A stretch of 64,000 nt of DNA. It comes from Lolium rigidum (lineage: Eukaryota > Streptophyta > Magnoliopsida > Poales > Poaceae). The notes beneath the pieces were generated by a model. It was not told the DNA's origin. It did no database searches and saw only the letters and a list, made by a program, of their open reading frames with translations. Position numbers and translations under genes: made by a program. Below, in pieces: positions 1 to 11,120 of this stretch. The stretch covers positions 349,135,484 through 349,199,483 of the forward strand of contig NC_061508.1 of NCBI RefSeq assembly GCF_022539505.1. Direction: 5' to 3'. Each line of letters opens with the position of its first letter. Positions within the stretch are counted from its first letter, which is position 1.

Positions 1-345
1 TGGACTCCTTCGCGATCTCCGCTTCAAAGACAACTCTGACGGTGCTCCGGGCGTCGACGACTCCCGACGGGGAACCACGGGAGAAGGAAGAAGGAGTGGT
101 CGACGCGATTTAGCCTCGGACTAATCGGCCTAGCCAAAGCTGATTTCCCTTTTCGGGTTACGCCGAGCTGACCAGCTCTGTCACCAGGCAGGCCGACTAG
201 GCATCACCCACTTTTCGGGTTTCCCTAGGCTGACGTGGGCTGGTAGGTTTCAGCCAGGCTGACTAGCTCTGTCGGTTGGCGGGGGCAGTCCGACCACTTT
301 TCGGCTTTAACTAGGCCGATGATGGGAATGTCGGCTTCGCCCAAC
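1..345. repeat. GC-rich imperfect tandem repeat, probable TE fragment
   Basis: Motifs of the type CTTTTCGG and GGCTGAC/CTAGCTCTGTC recur about every 60-90 bp (around 150, 212 and 297; 165 and 255). No protein is readable. I infer a noncoding piece of a grass transposon cut by the window edge. The family is not identified. Confidence 0.35.
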
Positions 346-349
346 TCAA

Positions 350-1022
350 CGCCGTATTATTTGTGTCATTTTGAAAATGGGCATTATTTTTTGAATTAAA
401 GAAAAATATATTTTGGAACATTTAGCACGTACCACTATAAGAGTTTTTTTTTAAATCACCACTATAAATGTTAATATCAGAGCTGTCGGAGATCTCATCC
501 TCTTATTGAGAGGCTTCCATGGGGTGCAGAGTTTTTCTAGGATATATGATGTTTCCGAACGTACAAGATGTCCATATTCTGAATGATGATATTTGCTGCC
601 ATGAACCCTGGATGATACACTGCAAATTACTATTTCAATTATCATTAGGAGAACATGATTGGTAGCCCTCCCAGCAGCTGTACATAAGCACATTGCCTGA
701 ACTAGAGTTCACATATTTTGTTTGACTTTACATCTCCGTGTTTCAGCGCCTCAGATGCAAAAACGAGGATTTCTTCAGCTTCAGCTTCAGATCACGCGCG
801 TGCTTTGCTACTTGCAGGAAAATAAACAAACATGACATGACTGAAATCTGAACTTGGAATTTGGACACAAGTTTCTTCCCATTGCATTGCATTCGTGTAT
901 ATATGTACAGACTGAAGCAAAGCCTCGGCTTAGCCTTGCTTTGTCCGGTTCTTCCTCTGTTTTTCAGTTGAGATCCTAAAGAATGAAGCAAAATGCCACT
1001 CGCGTGAGCAGATTGCGGCTGG
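350..1022 (-). other. 3' UTR and 3' flank of the MYB pseudogene
   Basis: Read on the - strand, this continues the MYB pseudogene. Blocks such as TTGCTTCATTCTTTAGGATC and CAAAGCAAGGCTAAGCCGAG also occur after both intact MYB genes (13590-13705 and 40000-40105). Further out, the GCGCTGAAACACGGAGAT block (about 730-755) matches the flank of the second intact gene near 40248, so similarity extends several hundred bases past the coding region. This shows a segmental duplication, not a retro-copy. Confidence 0.75.
918..944 (-). promoter_or_regulatory. Conserved 3' UTR stem-loop (MYB pseudogene copy)
   Basis: CAAAGC and GCTTTG arms enclose an inner GGCT-A-AGCC palindrome. The same nested hairpin sits in the 3' UTR of both intact MYB copies. 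A role in mRNA stability or processing is inference. Confidence 0.45.
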
Positions 1023-1797
1023 TTACTGCATCCTGGTGACACCGCCAGCACGCATCACACCCTCCACCACCTGCGGCATCGACAAGTCAGAGCCGCACCC
1101 TACGCCGGCCATGTACCGGCGCACCTCGTCGCGAATCATGTCCTGCATCGCAGCAGCGAACGCAGGGGTGAAATGGTAGGGCGCCTGAGCGGGTGGCGGC
1201 GACGGGGAGGAGGAAGGCGGTTGGTGGAAGTGGCTGTGGGAGCTGTCGTGGCGGAACCCGCTGCCCTGGACGGCGGCGTCCATGCCGGGTAGGGAGAGGG
1301 AGAGGGAGAGCGATGTGATGGTGTCCTCTGGTTCTTCGTCCTCCACCACCTCGTGCCGCCGGCTCATGGCGCAGTCGGCCGGCTCGAACCCACCGGCACG
1401 CGGCACCGGGCGGTACACCTGCTGCCCGTGGAACATGCCATGGCTGAGGTCGCTGCGGTCGGACTCGGATCCGGACGGGCTGCTCTCCGGGGAGACGCTC
1501 ACCCGCTTGCAGGGCCGGTCCAGCTCAATGGCGCCGGCGAGCCTGCGCTTGAGGGAGCAGTTCCAGTGGTTCTTCACGGCGTTGTCGGTGCGGCCGTGGA
1601 GGAGGCGCGCGATGGCGGCCCAGCGACAGCTGGTTGCACCACCGGAGGCGGCACGACTTTCCCGACCGGCCGGGCACCCCGCGCCCGATCACCGTCCAGT
1701 TGCGCGCGCCGTGCCGCTCCACGAGCCGCCGCAGCGCCTCGTCCTCCTCCGGGCTCCACGGCCCCCTGATCCGGTCGCACTCCACCTCGGCTCCCAT
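1023..1797 (-). pseudogene. R2R3-MYB (MYB44/73/77-like) pseudogene with 77-bp deletion
   Basis: The copy starts [20 protein letters not shown] and has a full R2 repeat with its three tryptophans, up to WCNQLS. There the reading frame breaks. Compared with the intact copy at 12687-13556, the equivalent of 12871-12947 (77 bp) is missing; this removes residues about 62-87, the first part of R3, and shifts the frame. The breakpoints share a 3-bp CGC microhomology. The downstream frame is otherwise open (about 184 aa from 1577), keeping the end of R3 ([11 protein letters not shown]), the [13 protein letters not shown] repression-type motif and the C-terminal [17 protein letters not shown] motif, ending RMQ-stop. 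Intronless like the other copies. The translated product would be a truncated R2-only protein of about 90 aa, so I call it a pseudogene. It is divergently oriented relative to the intact copies. Confidence 0.92.
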
Positions 1798-1923
1798 CCT
1801 GCGCTGGCTGACTACGACGGCTTCTCTTCTGTGGAGCTGGCGACTGGAAGTGATTGATCTGTTCGTTGTGGCGGCGAGCGGCAGCGGTGCTCGAGGTACG
1901 GAGAAACGGGACGGGGAAGTGGG

Positions 1924-1931
1924 TATTTATA
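1924..1931 (-). promoter_or_regulatory. TATA box of MYB pseudogene
   Basis: On the - strand the sequence reads CGCGCTATAAATAC, about 127 bp upstream of the ATG. The same GCGCTATAAAT context is present at both intact MYB genes. Confidence 0.7.
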
Positions 1932-1979
1932 GCGCGCGGCGGCCGGTGATCTGACCGGCAATAACAGCTGGCGCACGAC

Positions 1980-2216
1980 TCCCGAGCTCAACCGGAACGA
2001 ACCCTCCTGTAGACTCTACCAAGGTTGCTTGTCGTTTTCTGTGTGAGGATGGCATGTGGGGTCAGGTGCAGCTGGGACCCATGGAGCAGTCAGCTCGTGG
2101 GAGTACGTCCGTTCGAAATTTGAACGGTGACATTTCCGTTTCGTTCCGTAAATTCATAGTACGTGGGGGAGTGGGAACCATGGACACCCGATTTCTGCTC
2201 CACGTTTGTTCGTCTG
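1980..2216 (-). promoter_or_regulatory. Conserved MYB proximal promoter
   Basis: Blocks shared with the promoter at 12240-12540 include GTTCAAATTTCGAAC, CTGACTGCTCCATGGGTCCC, CACCTGACCCCACATGCCAT and CCCACGTAC. CACGT-core motifs are present and could be bZIP/ABA-response sites; that role is inference. The homology stops abruptly at 2217, where a Harbinger-type terminus begins. Confidence 0.65.
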
Positions 2217-2330
2217 TTAGGGCATCTCCAGCGGCGTGATGCAAACGGACGCTGAGCGAAAAACAGATGTTCCGTATTGTACCCAAAAATATAAATTGGT
2301 AGTCAATCACATAAAAGTGGGTTTATAAAT
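2217..2330. mobile_element. PIF/Harbinger terminal fragment
   Basis: TTAGGGCATCTCCAGCGGCG followed by GCAAACGGACGCTGAGCG matches the left end of the complete Harbinger element at 59996. No right terminus was found nearby, so this is a truncated end. Confidence 0.6.
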
Positions 2331-2700
2331 CCAACGATAATAAATTACTTTCTTTGTTTGCAAATATAAAACGTTTCGGTAAGCTAATTTAAGTTGCCTA
2401 AATGTCCAGTGTACTCTCTTCGTTTCATGTTACTTATCGGTAGTATGGATCAATTTAGAACTAAAATATGTCTAGCTACATCCAATTATTATGAATTCGG
2501 GGAAGTTTTTTTTAGCAACACCCAAACATCTTATGTAAGTGGAAATGAAGAGGGAGTAATAATTTCTCCATTGTCCCAAAACAAAACCTCTCCACCATAT
2601 CCTCACAAAAAAAATACCCCATCCAAAAAATTAATGAAATATAGTACATCACACGAAAGTGGGTTTTAAGATGAATCTGGTGTTATCAATCTTATTTACC
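2331..2700. other. AT-rich intergenic sequence
   Basis: No gene or element boundary is recognised. Confidence 0.5.
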
Positions 2701-2875
2701 ATCAGATCAAGTCGGACTGGACTTCATGTACTGTCACATTATATTCTGTCCATGGTGGCTTCAACGGCACGTGCTTGATGTACTTGTTGTCGCATGGTGT
2801 ATGTTATGCTTTGGTGGCTTGCTATGTCGATGCCAATATGGCAGGACGCAATGAAGATGACGATATGTGTATCAT
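2701..2875 (+). repeat. Dispersed repeat/gene-fragment copy, pair of 11121-11400
   Basis: The stretch around GTGGCTTCAACGGCACGTGC, TTGTTGTCGCATGGTGTATG and TATGGCAGGACGCAATGAAG is clearly similar to the reverse complement of 11150-11300. Neither copy has a long conserved reading frame. Possibly an old transposon or gene piece; no function assigned. Confidence 0.5.
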
Positions 2876-2879
2876 ATAA

Positions 2880-4115
2880 TTAAATTGTAAGTAAACATGC
2901 GTAATAGAATCCGTGCCCTTTTTGTGTCAGCATATCAAATAATAAATTGTAAGTAAACATGCATAATAGAATCCATGCCCTTTTTTTGTTTTATTGGTGA
3001 TTATTACATGCAATGACATTTATATACCAATTACAGAGCATCCACACAGATTATTAACTTACAACTAATCCATCTTAACATGTACGATAAAATTGATATG
3101 AAAAAACTGGAAAATAATCATGTCAAGATTTAATTTATAGTCTAGAAGTTTCACTAAAATGGTTGCCTAGTCATATAGTAGAAACCGCCAAAATGTTAAA
3201 TATTTATTAGGAGAACAGTACACTCTAGAGATCCTTACCATAAATAAGTGTACAATATAATGTTTATGTTATTATTGCCTCAAAATAGTTTAAAGTAATT
3301 TATGTCAAAAATAAAATAAAATTTAGATACCGCGGTTACAACTTTATAGCAAATAACACTACAATTATCATTTAATAGTATTGCAAGCGAGACAGCAAAT
3401 AAATAGTAGAAAATTATATTTGTAGAAGCATACAAAAGATAACTATAGAAAGGTATGGAAGTTCATTATAAAATGTAACTACGAAGTTAGGTGCGGCGGC
3501 ACACCGCGCCTGTGGCTAAGAATACTGCTAAAAAATAGTTGTATGGACTATTGTTGGAGTTTCACTTGATGTTACTCCTGAAATAAGTTGGTAAAAGCTA
3601 TTCTTGTCAATATTCCGCCATTTGTAATATAATGTTTTTTGTCAAAACTTACTAAAATTGTAGGTTTTTCCAAGCCAAAATAGGCGGCGGACAATGGAAT
3701 TTTCTTTTGACCGTTGAGTATTTCTCTTGGATAAATCCAATATAACTCTTACCAAAATCATGCATATCTTTCGAGAGTGGATTTTGTACACCCACGCATG
3801 GGTGTGGGTGTTTCCATCACCGTCCATTTGTGCTTTGAGATTCGTGCCCACCATGGTAGATGGAAAGATTCCTTTCTCTCTCCTCTTTTTATCCGAATCT
3901 CAAAGCACAATGGACGGTGACGGAAACACCCACACCCATGCGTGGGTGTACAAAAGTATTTCCGATATCTTTTCTCTAAAGTTATTGTAGAATAAGGTGC
4001 TAGTATTTTCCCTAGCTAAAAGAGGTAGATGACAATAGAGTACTTTATTTTCCAAAGTTGAGTATTTTATTTTCTCTGTGAAAATGAATATTATTTAGTA
4101 TTTCCTAGTTAAAAC
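2880..4115 (+). repeat. Repeat A, copy 1 (carries a foldback MITE)
   Basis: Landmarks: AATTTATAGTCTAGAAGTTT, GATCCTTACCATAAATAAGT, CTTGGATAAATCCAATATAA and AGCTAAAAGAGGTAGATGAC. The same series appears in order at 5880-6700 and, inverted and partial, at 40770-41335. No coding capacity. Family unknown; AT-rich noncoding transposon DNA is likely. Confidence 0.75.
3782..3955. mobile_element. Foldback MITE with about 60-bp inverted repeats
   Basis: The left arm begins TTTTGTACACCCACGCATGG and the right arm is its near-perfect reverse complement ending CCATGCGTGGGTGTACAAAA. Arms run about 60 bp and differ at few positions; the spacer is about 50 bp. Repeat A copy 2 lacks this block at the equivalent position (about 6565), which supports insertion. 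The long terminal inverted repeat suggests a Mutator-type MITE; the family is inference. Confidence 0.8.
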
Positions 4116-5320
4116 GAGCAAAGAAATGATTTTTCGGAAGTTGAGCACGATAGCATGTCGCGCCATTGGATGGTCTTGATGCGATCTATAAAGAAGGTAG
4201 TAGTATTTTTTGCCGAATAAAATTACGTAGGATGCTAGAGAAATCAATGAAGAATAGAGGTAGCTTATGGGGTGATCACCAAGCGACACATAGCTTTCTC
4301 GTATATAAAATAGACGATAAACAACGAAGTTTTTCCCCAAAAATTACTGCAAAAGAGGTAGCATGTGGGGTGATCGCGACGCGACAAATAACATATGGTA
4401 ATATAGAATTACTAATTTTGAAGAAATGCGGAATTGTTATTAAGAATTGTTGTTCATGTAGTATTACTTAGTCCGAATAATACTGCTGGACAATTACTGT
4501 CAACCCATCCAATGGACAATTACTGTCAACCCGGGTTGACAGCGCACGCACACTACAGTGTTTCACGATCAACCCAAATTTACTGTTAACCACTCTTTCA
4601 ACTGACAAATGCGGCATGTTTGAGGACCCACAATTCCAATTCCACATACTGAAACTAACAAAGATTAGCTCCCACCAAAGCTATTCGGACAATACCGGGA
4701 TCATAGTAAACAACAAATTTCACTAAATTAGACATGTCTCCTCACCTATAAAAAGTTATATTTTTGTCAAATACAACACACCACGACATTATATCGTCTA
4801 AATAATACAGCCTAAATAAATAAATATGACTACACCGACATTGCATATAGCATACCAACTAAACAAATAGTATTGCAAGACCGAAATATAACTGAAAAAT
4901 ATCTAATCCAGTAGACTAATATTTGCACACCTGAGTAACCATACCTGCTAGCCCTCAGACGCAATCCATGCTAAAACTGTAATTAGAGGGGGATTAGAAT
5001 TTACCCTTATGTCACCCCCACCAACATCAGCACCCCAACATCAAGCACCACCGTAGCACCACCATTGCTCATAAAAAAACCACCACCAAAACGCCTCCAC
5101 AAGCTAATCCCTTCAGTAGATCCGGGTTCCCTTTGTTTCCTACTTGGTCTAACAAGTGATTTTGATGGAAAAGTGGCACAAATTGGCTAAAAAGGGCTAC
5201 CCAAACAGTCTGTTTTGATCCGCGTGGATCGCCGTGGTGCTTTTAAATCATGTCCCTCAAATCTGAGTTGACGGTCCAGATCGCCGTTGAAACATGTACT
5301 CCGTAGCACGATAGTACTTA
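4116..5320. other. Intergenic, no gene recognised
   Basis: Mostly AT-rich. A 20-bp direct repeat (GGACAATTACTGTCAACCC) occurs twice at 4490-4535. No convincing coding frame or element ends. Confidence 0.45.
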
Positions 5321-5324
5321 TCTA

Positions 5325-5560
5325 CTCATCCACGAGGTACGTACGCGTGCAACCTAGCTGAGATCCGTGCAAAGCAAATGTTTCCAGGCTGACAGGTAGG
5401 CGGCGACGCCTCCACAGTTGCGGTGACGTCGGCACAACGCCCGGCGTCCTCGTGCCCCGTGCGGGCGGAATATGGTATTGCACAGCGGCGACGGGCGGGT
5501 GCAATAACGGCTGGCTGGCTGACTGACTGACATGCGCGGATACTGATAGCAATGTCGGCT
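5325..5560. repeat. Repeat B, copy 1 (uninterrupted)
   Basis: GC-rich block with GAGATCCGTGCAAAGCAA, GGCTGACAGGTAGGCGGC, CGCCCGGCGTCCTCGTGCCC and GTGCGGGCGGAATAT. The same block occurs at 7665-9045, split by an insertion of about 1.2 kb. No conserved reading frame is evident. Confidence 0.75.
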
Positions 5561-5596
5561 GAGATCTATTAATTCTCAGGCAACTGATTTCTAGTA

Positions 5597-5869
5597 CTCC
5601 CTCCGTCCCAGTTCGCAAGGCAAAGTTTTCAAATATCTTGGCCCAAGGTGAATTCTCATTGGCTCTAAATTTCCGCGTAAAAACGTTAACTCCCACATTA
5701 TGAATCAGTTTTACTCATTGGCTCTAAATTCTCATTGGCCCAAGGAGTCTTTTGCATGCAATAATGAATCACTTTTACTCCCACATTAAATGCAAATGTG
5801 CCTAGGAGGTGAGGCATTTTGGGACAAATATTTTTTGAAACTTTGCCTTGCGAACTGGGACGGAGGGAG
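5597..5869. mobile_element. Stowaway MITE (Tc1/mariner type)
   Basis: Begins CTCCCTCCGTCCCAGTTCGC and ends with its reverse complement GCGAACTGGGACGGAGGGAG, flanked by TA duplications at 5595-5596 and 5870-5871. It is 273 bp long. Internally TTGGCTCTAAATT-type sequence is repeated. It separates repeat B copy 1 from repeat A copy 2. Confidence 0.95.
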
Positions 5870-5879
5870 TACTAATTCC

Positions 5880-6700
5880 GTTAATTTATAGTCTAGAAGT
5901 TTCACTAAAATGGTTGCCTAGTCATATAGTAGAAACTGCTAAAGTATTAAATATTTGCTAGGAGATCGGTGCACTTTAGAGATCCTTACCGTAAATAAGT
6001 GTACAATATAATGTTTATGTAATTATTGTCTCAAAATAGTTTAAAGTAATTTATGTCGAAAGTAAAATAAAAAATAGATATTGCGGTTATACCTTTATAG
6101 CAAATAAAACTACATTTATCATTTAATATTATTGCAATGCGAGACGCCAAATAAATAATAGAAAATTATATTTGTAGAAGCATACAAAAGATAACGATAA
6201 ACAAGTATAAAAGTTCATTATAAAATATAACTAGGAAGTTATGCGCGGAGGCACGCCGCACCCGTGGCTAAGAATACTGCTAAAAATAGCTTGTATGGAT
6301 TTTTTGTTGGAGTTGCACTTGATGTCACTCCCGAAATGAGCTGGTTAAAGCTATTGTCGAAGATTATTGCCAATATTATGCCACTTGTAATATAATGTTT
6401 GTTGTCTAAACTTACTACGGCTGTAGCAGTAATAGATGTCAGTGTTATTTTCCCAGACCAAAATAGGCAACGCACAATGGAGTATTTTGTTTTTTGAAGG
6501 TTGAGTACTTCTCTTGGATAAATCCAATATATGCCTCTGACCAAAATCATGCATTTTTTTTTTCTCGAAAGTGCAGAGTAAGGTGCTAGTATTTTCCCTG
6601 GCTAAAAGAGGTAGAGGATAGTAGAGTATTTTATTTTCCGAAGTTGGGTATTTTATTTTTCTCGGTGAAATTGAATATTATTTAGTATTTTCTTGGGCTG
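5880..6700 (+). repeat. Repeat A, copy 2
   Basis: Collinear with 3120-4115 and lacks the foldback MITE found there. Ends with the shared TTGAATATTATTTAGTATTT. No protein is encoded. Confidence 0.75.
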
Positions 6701-7105
6701 ACCGAAAGAAGCGGGAGGTGACTCGAGCGAGCGAGGTAGCACCGGTGAGTTCTCGAATCTAAATTGTCCTTTTTGGATTTTAAAACACATACGACCCTTT
6801 AAAAAAAATTAAAATTTTGTAGTCATGTCATGTTGGATTGGTTGCTTGAGTCACTAGATTTAGCTATTTTCAGCATAAGATGGGTCAAAAAGAGCTAAGA
6901 CACGATGGTTTGTTTGGCCACTTTAGTTACTTCCTCTATAAGGCCGACACGTAGTTCAATACAAGAAGTTATACTTTACAGACGGTGTTTTGAATACGAT
7001 GTAATGATATAATTTTTGTAACATGTAGTTCATATTTTGTCGAGCACAATTATGTTCGATTTTTTCTTACTACGTACTCTACGAGTCGGTCTAATTATCC
7101 CGCAT
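6701..7105. other. Intergenic, nothing recognised
   Basis: AT-rich, without element termini or plausible coding sequence. Confidence 0.45.
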
Positions 7106-7106
7106 T

Positions 7107-7411
7107 GAGGCTGGCCATAGTGGGTAGTATCATATAGTAGTATCATGTATATGATACTAATGTATGATACTAGATCCATAATGCATAGTATCATAGACTA
7201 GTATCATAGTTTTGCTATATTAATTGATTTGTAGAATTCCAATACAAATTTGTGTACAAGATTTATTTGATACTAACTTTTCTCGTGATGTGCGCTATGA
7301 TACAGTATCTACCTATGATACTCTAATCTCCTCTCTCATCCATAATTACCTGCCACATCAGCATTTTTGGTGGGGCTAGAATGCATGATACTAGCACTAT
7401 GGCTAGCCTGA
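7107..7411. mobile_element. TIR MITE with GATACTA-rich arms
   Basis: The left end AGGCTGGCCATAGTGGGTAG pairs with the right end GCACTATGGCTAGCCT. Subterminal GTATCATA/GATACTA motifs are repeated inside both ends. About 305 bp. A clean target duplication could not be fixed, so the superfamily (Mutator or other) is undecided. Confidence 0.6.
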
Positions 7412-7664
7412 GGGAGTAGGTCAGGCCATTTAAGATGGCTGAACCTGAACAGAACGATCTCATAACATCAGGTTAAAAAAAAAGTAGCTAGGTCATGGCA
7501 TCTTTGATGGGTGGACATGGACTCAACCAGAACTAGCTAGACCGAATTGCGTGCCATGTGCATCAGTTAACCCAGGCGACATGGCGTGACCAATAGGAGC
7601 CATATAAGTTTATAAGTTGAAAAGTAGTTTATAAGTTGAAAAGGGTAATTTAGGAAAAAAGGTA

Positions 7665-7750
7665 TCTATCCGCGAGGTACCTATATGCGTGCAACCGAGC
7701 TGAGATCCGTGCAAAGCAACTGTTCCGAGGCTGACAGGTAGGCGGCCACG
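7665..7750. repeat. Repeat B, copy 2, left part
   Basis: Matches 5330-5410 from the CGAGGTAC motif through AGCTGAGATCCGTGCAAAGC to GGCTGACAGGTAGGCGGC, then diverges abruptly where an insertion begins. Confidence 0.7.
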
Positions 7751-8934
7751 AAATTTTGTCAAAAAGGACCACCTGCCCCAGTTTAATGTCAAAAAGGACC
7801 ACCTGTGAACGGAAATGCCAAAAATGCCGTGGCGGCAGCACGGCCAGGCGACGCGTGGCGCCTGCCGCCGGAGCCGATGGCGGCAGGGCTTGCCGCCGTC
7901 AGCGGTGGCGGCATGTCCGCCTCCGTGAGCCGGCCGTCGACGGACGGACGTCGACGTCGCCCTGCCGCCGTAGGCCGCCGGCGGCACGCCGAGCCGGCGC
8001 CCGCCGCCGCGACCGGTGGTGGCATGTGCTGCTCCCGACAGCTCTGCACTGCCGCGTTGACGGCGCGGATTCCGACGTTGATGGCTTCGATTCCCACGCA
8101 AACTTTGTCGATTCGAGCTGTCTCCGATTCCGAGGCTGTTTGCTCCGGTTTGAGTCTATTTGGCACTACTTTTTGCACTTTCAGCTCTATTAGAGACTGT
8201 AGTTGTACGTAAAATTGATTGTTGATACGTAAACGTGACCACCGAAAGTATGCAGCGCCGCATGCTTTATAACCAGCCGCTGCTTGCATTGTCGCGAACA
8301 CGCGCAGCTGCTCTCCTCTGTCTTCCCGTATGAGCTGAAAGAACACACTTAGTTAGTCTCCTCTCTTGCTGAGAACACAACCATAGTTCGTTGATTAAGT
8401 GCAATGATTAAGTGCATGATGCAATAAAAGGGAAAACAACAAGGTTAGTTCATTTGGATATTTGATTTTATTCGTACATGCATAATTTTTATGTTTCCAT
8501 TTCTAGTAAGTAGACACGCATCATTATATTAGCATAGCATGTAAGGCACTGTAATATTTTTAGAAGCACGTAATTATAGTTAGAAATGCAACATGATGGT
8601 GTGTAGTGTAGTATTATTGTATATGTATGAGTGAAATTGAAATGCAGCATGACTATATGTAGTGTAGTATTATTATAGTGTAGTATTATTGGACGTAACT
8701 ACACGACGTATATGAGAAAATGGTCTAATTTTTCTAAGTAATGTGTGCGTATGTTAGGTTGATTTTATTCGTTGATGACCCTGTGTATTCTTCTTGGATT
8801 ATCGCAAAACAAAAGAAACATGCACATGTTATAACTATATACCTTGTATTAGCATATTATGTACAGCGAGTGAGATTTTGTGAAGGATGTAATTTAATTT
8901 GAAATAGAACAACACGTAGTGCAGCGTACTATTA
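7751..8934. mobile_element. Insertion of about 1.2 kb in repeat B copy 2
   Basis: It lies between the two halves of repeat B, which are contiguous at 5400-5430. It starts with two near-copies of GTCAAAAAGGACCACCTG, followed by a GC-rich part with repeated TGGCGGCA/TGCCGCC motifs (7830-8050) and then an AT-rich part. Overlapping GC-rich reading frames on both strands look like composition artefacts. No terminal repeats or target duplication could be fixed. A noncoding transposon is inferred. Confidence 0.5.
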
Positions 8935-9060
8935 TTGCCATGACGTCACCGTAACGCCCGGCGTCCTCGTGCCCCGTGCGGGCGGAATATCATAGTGCAC
9001 GGCGGCGACGGGCGGGTGCGATCGATTTGGGCTTGCTGGGCTGACATGCCAGCGCGATCG
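8935..9060. repeat. Repeat B, copy 2, right part
   Basis: Resumes the match to 5425-5545 at TGACGTCACCGTAACGCCCG through CGCCCGGCGTCCTCGTGCCC to GGCGACGGGCGGGTGC. Confidence 0.7.
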
Positions 9061-9960
9061 TGGCTGGCTGGACCTGGACGGATCAGCTTCAGTTTCATCA
9101 GTTGGCAAAGGATCCAATCAGCAGTTGGAGCAAAGATCTGGTACAGTACGTATGGGGGCTAAACAAAGCAAACTGATGGTCCGAGGAAGGTGCCGCGAAG
9201 CTGCGTGCGAGCGAGGGATGGAGGTCGCCGCGGATCCAGGGGCCGTTGGGGCACGTACGCGCCTGTCGGTGGGACGGGGGGCCGCCCCAACGCCCGCCCA
9301 GCCTGGCCGAGACGCCTCGGGACTTGCACCGGCGCCGCCAGCGCCACGTCTACTGCTACCGTTGCTTCCAGTTTCCGAAGATGAGGCTGTAGGAAGCCAA
9401 CGCGGTGGCGGGTCTTCGCCGCCGGTCCGGCGACCACGCCGGCGCGCGGCGGACATGCAGGATCGGCGCTGATCGGCCGGTGTTTGTTGGCGCGCGCGTA
9501 CGTGCGGTTCCACCTGTGCCCGGCCTACTTGCCGGTACCTGCATCTGCATGCACGAGCAAGGAACGTCGCGCGAAGCTGCCTGCGCCGCTCGTCCAGGCT
9601 GGCCGCGTGGACCGAGGACCTACCCAACTGCCACGCTCGTGCGCATGGGCGGACCCACATGTCATACGCAAGTAGGGCTTGTCGGCAGGTTCGGTTTGAG
9701 TGGATGCATCATGGATGCGACGGCGAGATTCGATTCGGGGGAGTACGTACCGGCTGTACGGTGGTGGTGGAGCTGGGGCCGGGCCCCACGGCTGGACGCT
9801 TCCGGTTAAACTGTGCACAATGGGGTGTGGTGGGGCTCAGGTCAAGCTCGCGGTGGCACGGATGGATCACATCGCACCACCGCCGCGCGCTACCGAGCTC
9901 CGAGCTCGGGTCACACCACCCGCGGCTGTCGGTTGATTTGTTAGGGCATCAGCTATGGAG
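9061..9960. other. GC-rich unassigned sequence
   Basis: Several overlapping frames of 60-180 codons exist on both strands, all arginine/proline/alanine-rich with no recognisable domain. I see no promoter-to-gene structure and treat it as noncoding. Confidence 0.45.
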
Positions 9961-11104
9961 GTAGCTGTCTAACTATATACGGATGAAACTTTTAATATAT
10001 GCATGCCATGTTATGGTTTTATTAATATATTTTTCTTTCAAAAGCTGATTTAGTTTTTCTCGTTCTTTATCATATTTTTACCTAGTTTTCACTTTATGGG
10101 TGAAGAGACTGCCTTCTTATCCGAACCTAGGCCGTGTGTACTGCACTAAACGAAGAAACGCGGCGACCTAGCTCTTCCTTCAGTGTCTAATCCAAGCCAT
10201 GGGATAAATCCCAGTATAGTCAGCACCTTGTGGGAGGTCTTGTCTATGTAATTTTTCTTTAAAAAAAAGTGAACTAAATCACAGGTGGGAGCGTATATGC
10301 CTTTTTTTTAAAGTTAATCGCTTATATTTTACAACGGATGCAAACTCTGTTCAGTGTGCTTGTATACTGCAGCCGCGAATCAAAATAACCTAGTTGTCGT
10401 TTTCCCTTTTTTTTTCTAACTATCTATCTCATATCTGTTTTTTTGGTAGAAAATATAATGACTCCAATAAAGAGCAATAATTCCACGCAGGACATCAATA
10501 AATTTTTGACACGTGGCGTCGGATTATTTTACAAAAAATAAAAAAAAGTTCCCGGCCAGATGGCACCATCAAATACTAATTATAACTCATGACTAGCCAT
10601 AATCACGACGCAAAGCCAATAGTTCAAAGCGTTTTTAGTTGCATCTCCACTTGAAACTGCAAATAAATCTCACTTGCAACCGCGTTTGCAACGAAAAAAC
10701 ACTCGGTTGCAACTTAAACTCATGTCAACGAATCACGATCCAATCAAATGGTGTAGGACCTGACTGGACACTAATACTGAGAACTAGCAAGATCCAAATA
10801 ATAAATGAGGCTCATCATAGCACATACTAAAACTAAAATTGAGCTTAAGAATACACATTTAAACTAAAATTATTAAGCCTCCATTTTGGCATCATATTTG
10901 TTTTGAATTAATTCAAAAATACTTTGGTTTTTGTAAATACTGAATTGTAAAATACTTTAAGGTGTATAGATTCAATAATTAATGTGGTTATAAAATTGTT
11001 TTTTTTCTTACTGGAAAGTTGAGTCCCCACCAGATTTTTTCCTCTAATCTGAAATATTCTTACTGATTTTTTTTTGTTATGTTAATAAGAGGATAATCTA
11101 GCAA
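9961..11104. other. AT-rich intergenic sequence
   Basis: Poly-T and poly-A runs and short frames only. GTTGCAA-type motifs recur at 10630-10720 without clear termini. Nothing else is supportable. Confidence 0.45.
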
Positions 11105-11120
11105 CACAACGAACTAAAAC

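Noticed and set aside
7789..8346. 185-codon minus-strand frame
   Set aside because: Lies within the inferred insertion in repeat B; GC-rich repetitive TGGCGGCA sequence explains it.
9118..9660. 180-codon arginine-rich frame
   Set aside because: Composition artefact; equally long frames on the opposite strand and no family resemblance.
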